From Phanerodontia chrysosporium (Eukaryota; Basidiomycota; Agaricomycetes; Polyporales; Phanerochaetaceae): a DNA stretch of 64,000 nt. Below, one piece after another: positions 56,708 through 64,000 of the stretch; within the stretch, counting starts at the first letter, position 1, and every line of letters begins with the position of its first letter. A program made the translations under genes and the position numbers. Location: assembly GCA_001910725.1 (NCBI GenBank), contig MJGA01000027.1, positions 124,001 to 188,000 of the forward strand. The letters are read 5' to 3'. A model generated the notes under the pieces. It did no database searches. It was not told the origin of the DNA and saw only the letters and a program-made list of their open reading frames with translations.

Positions 56708-58501
56708 TCAGGGTGAATCGCGACGAAAGAGCACTGCGAGTCGCGGACGTACCGCCTTGCTTCCTTCGGTACCGTAAGAGGAGCCCGGGCTGTCGCTGGC
56801 ATTGCGAAGTTCGAGAGGGATCGAGTTGAAACCCGCAGTGCCGCCCGATGCTGTTTGCTCCTTGATTCGCTGCCGAGCATTCAGACTGTCGCAGGCAGCA
56901 AGCATCAGCGTCTGGCCAAGCACGAGAAGACGGAAACCTACAGGGCGAGCGTGGAGTTTGCATACACTGGCACAGTCAGAAGCGTCAGCATTCTTCGAGG
57001 CTTGTGGTGCAGGTCACGCCGACGTACACTTGCAGATGACTTCGACCATGCCTCCGAAAAGGAGGCTTGTTTTGTAGAAGTTGAACTGAAGGGTTGTCAG
57101 ATGTTTGCTATCATCAGATGATGGGCAGCCCTACGACAAATATAGTAGAGATGGAGAACACCCTGCACCCGAGTCAGCTTCGTGCATAGGCAACCCTCAC
57201 AGGCTGACTTACATCGTAATCGCACCAGTGTTGACGGTGTAAAAGAGCAACTTCTGAATCATGCGTTGGTTCTGGAACGTGACAGTGATGACAACGTCGG
57301 CGCAGAAAGTATCGAAGTTGTACGTACCTCTTGAAGCTCGACTTATTTCGCCGCAAGTAATAGGTAAGAGTGAACGTAACGAGCGCGTCTTCTATGGCTC
57401 CTAACGTCAGGCCTAGGTTCACGGTCAACTGTGAGGTGACATGAGCAGGTGTACAGCAAGGCAACGGGGTCGCTCACAGATGGTCCTAGATAGGTATGGA
57501 ACTCGATCCAGTTGTGATAAATATAGCTGTTAACTTCTCGTCAGGCTGGGCCCGAACGTCTGGACGGCATGGACGTACAGAAAGCAGGCCGTTCCTAGAA
57601 TGCCATGGTCAAGCGCTACTCTGTGATCATTGCAGCTTTCGGACGGGACGTAGTACATACCAAATCCTGCACCTAGTCGTGAAGCGTGTTACCGCGCGAG
57701 TGGAACACGAAGACTGAAATTGAAACTCACCGACACGAAAGAATAAAACCACTGCCGGAATAGCGGTGGCCGTAACATTGCCTCCGCTCACTTAGATATT
57801 TTCTGAGCTCGGACGCGTAACTTGGAGTGAAAGGGACCTACATTGCCAAATTCTCGACACCGAAAACCTGGTCACGTCAATACTCAGATGATCCGGTGCA
57901 GACAATTGGAGAACGTACCCCTGCGCTAATGCAATGATAGGAATCTGAAGGACGTCTGAGGTGTCTGGAAGACGAAGTGGACGAGCCACATACCTCTATG
58001 AAAATCGTCGCCTGCAAGCGTCTCGTCAGTGCGCACGGCGGATATGGGATAGTATCGCACGTACCCCGGCGCTCCTGAAAGAAGTAGACATTAGCGGTTC
58101 GATTCATAGCGTAGTATTAGATCATGACGCACCAGATGATCTTCCCGAGTGCTGCTGCATCGCCGATGTCCTCGATGAAGTACCCATAGAGCATGTGCAG
58201 GCACAGGGCTGCATGAGCGCATTCCAAAGTCCTGGAAATGGCACCGTAGGTGAGGATAGTGTAGACAAGATGTGCCATGCCGGGCCCGCCCATACCACAA
58301 GATGGCTACCAGAAGCTTGATGCTGCGCGGGTCATGGTCGTACGTCGTCCAGTAGGCGTAGACTTGAGCGCAGGTGACACCGAACAACCTTTGGTCGCGG
58401 GTAAGGGGACAGCTTCGCGTACAGGATGTTCAGACTTACATTAGCGCAATGCAAATTAAGATGAGGAACGGGCCCATGAGTATCGCAATCGCGTCGGCCA
58501 T
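56708..58501 (-). CDS. DUF6534 seven-helix membrane protein (second copy)
   Basis: A second DUF6534 member, diverged from the one at 48.8 kb. ATG at 58501 gives MADAIAILMGPFLILICIAL, and a splice (GTAAGT) leads to MLFGVTCAQVYAYWTTYDHD and PRSIKLLVAIL, the family's first-loop signature. Middle exons hold further helices (QIPIIALAQGYVLQLS; LTVNLGLTLGAIEDALVTFT), then TNQRMIQKLLFYTVNTGAIT and, across two introns, ICKLYANSTLALLNARQR, the conserved KLYxNSxLAxLNAR motif. The hydrophilic tail ends at 56708. Exons between 57.5 and 58.3 kb are only partly resolved, and some frames there are interrupted, so the gene may be weakly degenerate. Confidence 0.65.
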
Positions 58502-59639
58502 GGTGGAAAGGTTCGGTAAGGCCAGAAACAGGGTTGGGTTGATATATATGGTGGCGACCCAAATGCTGTGCGTGGCGCGAGTTCTAATCGGCTGTTGAGT
58601 CCCATCATGGTTCTTTCAAGCATGGATCCTGTATGCCTATGTAAGGAGCAATCATTGAAGTGGGAGTAAGCGAAGCCGACGTACCATACGAGACCGCCAA
58701 ATGAACGGCTGTTTGAGTGATACCAACAACACATCTAAACGATGTGGCGCAAGACTGGACTCGGAATTTCCGGGCAGCTGTAGACCTGTCTGAGTCGGTA
58801 TCAGAGAGTTGAGCGTCGCACAGCGCGGTATCATTGATCTGAGAAGTCGACCTCAATGCATCGCTCCAACATGGCCGAATTACCTTGCTGCGGACTACAT
58901 CTGCACGTTAACGTATCCTTTACTTCCCTAAACAGTTGAAAGCAAAATCTTCTCTGTAACAGGAAGCTCATGCAAGGTCATCGCCGTCAACGCCTCGGGA
59001 GGCCGAGCGCGATTAACGGCGGAGTATCAGATGATACTACTCGTCAGACCACAGTGAATACATGTTCACACTGCTCAGGAGTCTGCACTACGAGTATTCA
59101 TCAACGAAAGATCATATGGCTCCGAGGCGAGCAACACGTACGAATACAAGTTGCGCTCAACACCAGCCTCCTACACTCGAGACCTGTAGCTTGCCAAGAG
59201 GTCAACACGCGCCGTAGTTCTTGTACAAATAGGGTAGATGAATAGTAGTATTGATGTAGTGTATTGGCAGATCGCTGGGCGTGTGGGTCACTGAAGTTTT
59301 CGCCAAATCGAGCTCTCGAGTTCGAACCAACCTTCGTGGCGCTCGGACAAAGCCGGAAGATAAGATAGCTCGATAGCCAGGAATGGGTGATCTCAAGATA
59401 GCAACAGCCTCATCGGTTTTGGCGCGAGTCGCACTTGCGCCTGAGCGGCCTGACCGACCATCTGTCTCAGACTCGTCGACAGTTATCTCATGCTACAACA
59501 ATGTTGTCTTCTTATTTTCCGCCTCCATCCTCGAGAGGACGGCCTGGGTGCTTTGTCTTGAGAACCATGTCTTCCAACTCCCTGAGGACCTTGGCGGGAT
59601 GAAATACTCCGTGAATCGTTATAGCGCAGGTCATTCTTG
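58502..59639. other. Intergenic, no gene recognised
   Basis: About 1.1 kb between the divergent DUF6534 gene and the decayed hydrolase. A frame at 58605-58856 (minus) has a hydrophobic patch but no family features. Confidence 0.4.
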
Positions 59640-61108
59640 CGCGCAGCAAGACTACGACTGCGACGGCATCGTCATAGTGGTAGCGCACTGTATCAGTGCT
59701 CGTATGTCTGCGCTATCTTCGTGAATTGTCTGACATGTCTATTGAACAGTGGTGATCTCTAGACAAGGAGCATTGGGAACCCACCATAGAAAAGCTGTTC
59801 GAACTAGGGAAAGACTCGAGGACTGGCGCCATCTGCGAAGCCTCGTCGGTCGACTGCCTCAACCACAGAAACTCTGTGATTCCCAACGAGGCGCTGCTGT
59901 TAAAGCGTGGACCGTTATGCACGTCGCCAAATCTCAGACATGTCGGTGACTCTAACTCTTTCTCAAACAGCCGTACAAGAGTACGCGACACTACTACCAT
60001 ATGTTGTCAATGACTTTGAGCCTATCAAGCGAGCCTCTCATGCGAAGGAAGAGAGTGGTGGCTGTGGGACATGCGTCGAGCACGTCAGCTTGGGTAGGCT
60101 CGTCGTCTGCATGGTGGTATATCGCCTTACCGTGAACAGATGTCTGACGAGCGCGCTGCACACGACCTCTCTTTCCATTGCGGATATGTCGTCTTTGATT
60201 CTTTTCGAACCAGTCATGCTTCCTCCCCCAATTTCTGCTACGGACTCCAGGATCGAGATCGGCAAGAAGAACGTAGCAGGCGTGTTGAAGCGTCGCGATC
60301 GCTGGAGCTCCTACGACTACCTCCGAGAATGGTTGGGCAAGCGGTTCCCGTACATGACCTGGGATGCGAGGATCCTCGACACCTCCATCGTAAGAATGGT
60401 GCCTAACGCACGACCCATACTGGGCTAATTCCCAACTCAGAAACACGGGTTCAGGACGCTGAAGGACGCCTCCGCGCATGATTATATCATTTACAAGTGT
60501 CCTTGTCCCAAAAAGTAGGATTCTATGCCCACGAAGACCACGTCCTTGCGGGGCAGGTGGTAGCAGCGATGTGCTCGCGGGTTCCTGTGCACTTTATCCT
60601 CAGCCAGCGCCCAGAGATGGTGTATGTCTTCTTCCTAAGTTACCACTGTGACTTTTGACTAACGCATACGGTGTTCAGTTCCGCAGAGTCGCGCAGAAGC
60701 ATTTGCGACGCGTCACAGGGCCGATGCATGGCGTCAAGGACGCTGGTCATCTGGTTAGTGCCCTCAACCCTCGTCTCCAAAAAATCAGGGAACTGATTTA
60801 CTGGCCTTCAGGCAGTTCAGGAGAACCCGGACGGCGTCGCACTCGCAATCTTCGACGTTTTGTCGAGCCATTCTGTGAATCCCCGCGTTCCTCCACGAGC
60901 AGCGGTCGCGAAAGCGTCTCCTTATAGTCTGCGGAATAAACAGTGGACTTTCTTTGAGCCATCACGATACGTGACGTTGTCTATCGAGGCCCGTCGTAGG
61001 CTCCTTCTGGAGCCGGCGAGGCTACCTAGTTCGTCCCATCTAGACCCGTGGGCCGTGCACATCCTTAACTGGGGACAGCCTCGCTCCACTCGCTGGATAA
61101 GTATGTGA
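59640..61108 (+). pseudogene. Decayed alpha/beta hydrolase
   Basis: Scattered pieces of one alpha/beta hydrolase of the fungal AKT2-like type lie in order on the plus strand. They are VVAHCIS and KEHWEPTIEKLFELGKD (59.66-59.82 kb), SSLILFEPVMLPPP (about 60.2 kb), KRRDRWSSYDYLREWLGKRF and PYMTWDARILD (60.28-60.38 kb), GFYAHEDHVLAGQVVAAMCS (about 60.53 kb) and KDAGHLVQENPDGVALAIFD with the presumed catalytic His (60.73-60.86 kb). In-frame stops or frame changes interrupt it at about 59.75 and 60.51 kb, and the nucleophile elbow is not recognisable. Hence I call it a pseudogene. The frame beyond 60.93 kb (WTFFEPSRYVTLSIEARR, to the stop at 61108) does not fit the family and may be unrelated. Confidence 0.6.
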
Positions 61109-62102
61109 TTCGATTCTAGTAGACGGCGGCACCCTTCATGTCAAGACTTATGACGCCTTTTTCGCAAGGCCAATGTAATGAAGCCACGGCGAAATAGTTC
61201 GGTTACAGCAAGGTCCACGAAATGTTGGCCAGAAAGATAAGCCATGGACTCACGTATGCACATCTGCATAGACGTAGATAACAGCTGCCGTCTTGGTATT
61301 GACGTTGAGGCTAGCATGCATCCGTTGTACTCTCAAGTGACGCGCTCCGGGGATGCTAGGCTCATATGGCAGTGAAATCTAACTCACGCACAACATACGC
61401 AGCGTAGAACCATGCGACGTCTTGCACTCCTCCATAGGGAGAGGAATAGTGGTCGTCCTATTGGTACGCGCGCCGTATTCTTGCGTTATTTGTTGTGGAT
61501 GCGGCGCGCTTCAAGTGACGAGAGCCACGAGATGCGCAGATCTAGTGACCAGAAGCAAGACAAGCTTAACTCTGCAGGATACCCTTGACTGCGTCGCCAA
61601 CAACTAGAGGCAACTGGCAAGAGGACAGAGCATGATATTCGAATGCAACGAAGGAAGACGGAACTGGGAAATACGACGACCGGCGAGCGGAAGAAACGAC
61701 TGGAATTAGGCGCCCGAAATCGTATCTGGGGAATGCCGGACCAATCAGAGTGCCGGACGCATCCTCCGGCTTTAGGAAGAGAAATGGGGAGTGAAATTCG
61801 AGGAATAATCGGTGGGAAGCTCGCCCCTGTCCGTATCAAACGAACTTCCTCCCCGCCCCGCAGCCTCCTTTCTCCCTCGTCCCCCCGCCCACGTCGTCTG
61901 ATCTCCCGCCCTCCTTCTCCTGCGCCGGCTAGCACCAGCCTTTCTAACTTTGCGTTAGCGTTCGATTTCGAGGCGAGCATGGCAAGCGCAGCCGTCGACA
62001 TGCAGGTGGACGAGGGCGCCGCCCGACACACCCCCATCCGGGTGGACACCCCGTCGTCGCCGCCGCTCCGCCCGCATCCTCAGCATCGACAAACCTTCGC
62101 CC
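61109..62102. other. Upstream region of HPC2 with an overlapping upstream ORF
   Basis: No separate gene recognised. An ATG at 61979 opens a 72-codon frame ending at 62197, overlapping the proposed HPC2 start in another frame. Pyrimidine-rich sequence (61850-61925) precedes it, typical of a fungal promoter or leader. Confidence 0.5.
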
Positions 62103-64000
62103 ATGCCCGAAACAACTGTTCTCCAAGCGAGGAAGAAGGTGAAGGTCCCATCGTCGGTGACCGCATCACCAGCGGATCCCGCATCCGCCGGCGCTAACGC
62201 ACCTTCCACTTCGACCACCTCGTCCACGAAACCCAAGTCGAGTAAACCTGCGTCTGCTACACCCGCAAATGGACACAAGCCGCGCTCGCCGTCGCCGTCT
62301 CCGGTGCCGCTGCCGCAACGCCCGGCATTGCAGACCGTCCGCCTGGAGATCCGGCTCGGCGGGCCCGAAGACTATGAGGTCGACATCGCTCGGCTGAGCA
62401 AGGAGACCGGGCAGCGGCCACCGACGCCGCCTCGCGCTGTCAGCCCAAGACCTGACGAGAGCTCGGATAGCGAAGGCGAAACTACGAAAGAGGATGGTGT
62501 CAAGCCAAAGCGGAAGCGGAAGAGAGTCAGTCTGATCTCTCCGTTCCTCTGACCCTGTGGCTAATCCCTTACTACAGAAGAACGCTGCGCAAGAGTATTA
62601 CGACGTCACGGACCCCTTCATAGACGATTCCGAACTGGCCGTCGATGAGCGGACGTTCTTCGCTCAGACAAAGCAGCAGGGATTCTACGTCTCGAGTGGT
62701 CAGGTCGCTCTACTCACCGACAAGTATGTCTCCATCCTCGCGCATACATGACGATGCTTATATGTCAATGCAGGGCCGCACCGAAGAAGGGCAAGGGCCG
62801 TGCTGGCAAGAAGCTCAACATCCTCCCGCCCGCCGCTTCCATCACCGCTGCACTCTCCAATGCTCAGCTACCCTCGCTTGCGCCACTGTCCACATCGAGC
62901 TCGAAGCTCAACACTGGCAGCAAGCTGCCCATATCTAAAGTCGGCGCGTCTGGAAGCGATGCCGGCAGTATCTCTGCTGCTGGTCCGTCAAGGCTAGCCA
63001 AATCGGAGCCACTGGACGGCACGAAGGACTCTCCCATTGCCCTGGACTCGGACGACGTGCCGCAGCCGTCGAGCCCCTCGAGTCTCAAGAGGAAGATATC
63101 GGAGTCTTATGACGACGGTTTCGGTGCAAACTCTAGCGTCGGAGGCGACGGTGATACCAAGAAGCGGAAGAAGGCCGTGCAGATCGTGCGTCGTCTACAT
63201 CACTCTCAATGCAGTCTGCTCACTTACATTCCCTCCAGCACCCATTCCATCCGGACCTTGAGGCCGCTATCGCAGAGTTGAAGGCCGCGATATCCAAAGG
63301 TACGGTAGAATGTGGCCTCGCGAGCACGATCCTCATATCTTCAATCAGAGGATTGGTCGGTAAAGGGCAAATTCCCACCGAATCTCAAACCGTTACTGGC
63401 CCAGGTGGCATTGAAGGCTATCGTGCTCGGCGAGTACGATGATAACTTCTTCAACCTGATGCCCAAGATCTTCCCGTACAACCGCTTTACAATGACGGTG
63501 AGTGCAGCCGCATATATGCGCTCCAATCTCGACTCAACGACATTCAGAAACTTATTAAGCGGACGGTGTGGCGAGACCACACAAATTTGCTTCTCGAGCG
63601 TCAGAACGCTCTCCTCGAGGAACTCAAAAAGCTTGCACACGAGGGCTTCCCCAAGGCACAGGAGGAATGGGAGCGTTCAGTGCAGATGTGGGGTACGTTA
63701 CATCCCCAAACTAACTCGGCCTAATCTCACCTCCGCCTCAGAACGACGCCAGAGTATTCGAACCGATGCCCAGGACGGCCAAGGGCAAACGCACTCCTCG
63801 GAAGGCACCCCCAATCCTTCGTCGGCCCAGCCGACGCCGCAGTTCCCGCCCATGCCACTACACCCGGACAGATCTGCCGATGAGTCGGCTGACATGGACG
63901 TGGACGACGCCCACCTGTCTGTGCCCGCGAACGGCAAGAATCCGAGCGCGAAAGACGCACATCCGCCGCAGAAACGGTACAAGTTGACAGACACGATGAA
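62103..64000 (+). CDS. HPC2: HIR complex subunit HPC2 / ubinuclein (partial, 3' end outside window)
   Basis: Subunit of the HIR histone chaperone complex that deposits H3-H4 independently of replication; nuclear. A disordered Ser/Pro/Lys-rich N-terminus (ARKKVKVPSSVTASP, KPKSSKPASATP) leads to the Hpc2-related domain after an intron: EYYDVTDPFIDDSELAVDE and RTFFAQTKQQGFYVSSG. Lysine-rich linkers (KKGKGRAGKKLN; TKKRKKAVQ) follow. The ubinuclein middle domain has HPDLEAAIAELKAAI, ALKAIVLGEYDDNFFNLMPK, IFPYNRFTMTKLIKRT and NALLEELKKLAHEGFPKAQ. The gene runs off the window in an acidic tail. I start at ATG 62103 because this frame continues into the conserved part; the earlier ATG at 61979 is one frame off and no splice joins it. 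Confidence 0.87.

Noticed and set aside
59300..59330. tRNA B-box-like GAGTTCGAACC
   Set aside because: No matching A box or cloverleaf arms around it; no convincing tRNA gene was found elsewhere in the window, though a covariance search would be needed to exclude one.
1..64000. CRISPR arrays, operons, ribosome binding sites and riboswitches
   Set aside because: The window is eukaryotic with spliceosomal introns; no regularly spaced direct repeats were seen.

Overview
The window is nuclear DNA from a filamentous basidiomycete, most likely an Agaricomycete close to the wood-decay polypores. The evidence is the dense set of 50-70 nt GT-AG introns with CTGAC/CTAAC-like branch points, and the protein families present: DUF6534 seven-helix proteins, expanded F-box proteins, a GMC oxidoreductase and a DUF3632-like protein. 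Genus and species cannot be read from the sequence. Exon joins below were made by hand from splice signals and family motifs.

Layout. 1-7 kb: 5' part of a secreted histidine acid phosphatase (-), the complex III hinge subunit QCR6 (-) with two apparent microexons, and the exosome nuclease DIS3/RRP44 (+) divergent from QCR6. 7.7-9.3 kb: F-box-like gene. 10.6-16.1 kb: complex III core protein QCR2 (-), a Ser/Thr-rich single-pass membrane protein (+) and a LaeA-like methyltransferase (-). 17.5-18.6 kb: 5'-truncated paralogue of the 7.7 kb gene. 19.5-31.7 kb: GMC oxidoreductase (+), DUF3632-like protein (+), three different F-box genes (-), methionine sulfoxide reductase msrA (+) and a dead copy of one F-box first exon. 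32.7-38.8 kb: divergent MFS sugar transporter (-) and DHA2-type drug transporter (+).

39.4-46.5 kb: a Helitron rolling-circle transposon. It has a RepHel gene (HUH Rep plus Pif1 helicase) with an intron-rich N-terminus and one frameshift, a second complete gene of unknown function, and a classic 3' end (hairpin, CTAG, host T). 48.8-64 kb: two DUF6534 membrane proteins, a protein resembling the N-terminal domain of fungal NLR/STAND proteins, a DAL5-type MFS permease, a decayed alpha/beta hydrolase and the 5' part of the histone chaperone subunit HPC2/ubinuclein.

Housekeeping genes (QCR6, DIS3, QCR2, msrA, HPC2) alternate with lineage-specific ones, and most neighbours share no pathway. The accessory signals are the Helitron with its second gene, the F-box duplications in several stages of decay, and the unusual exon structures (2-nt and 4-nt microexons; an exon carrying only the start codon).
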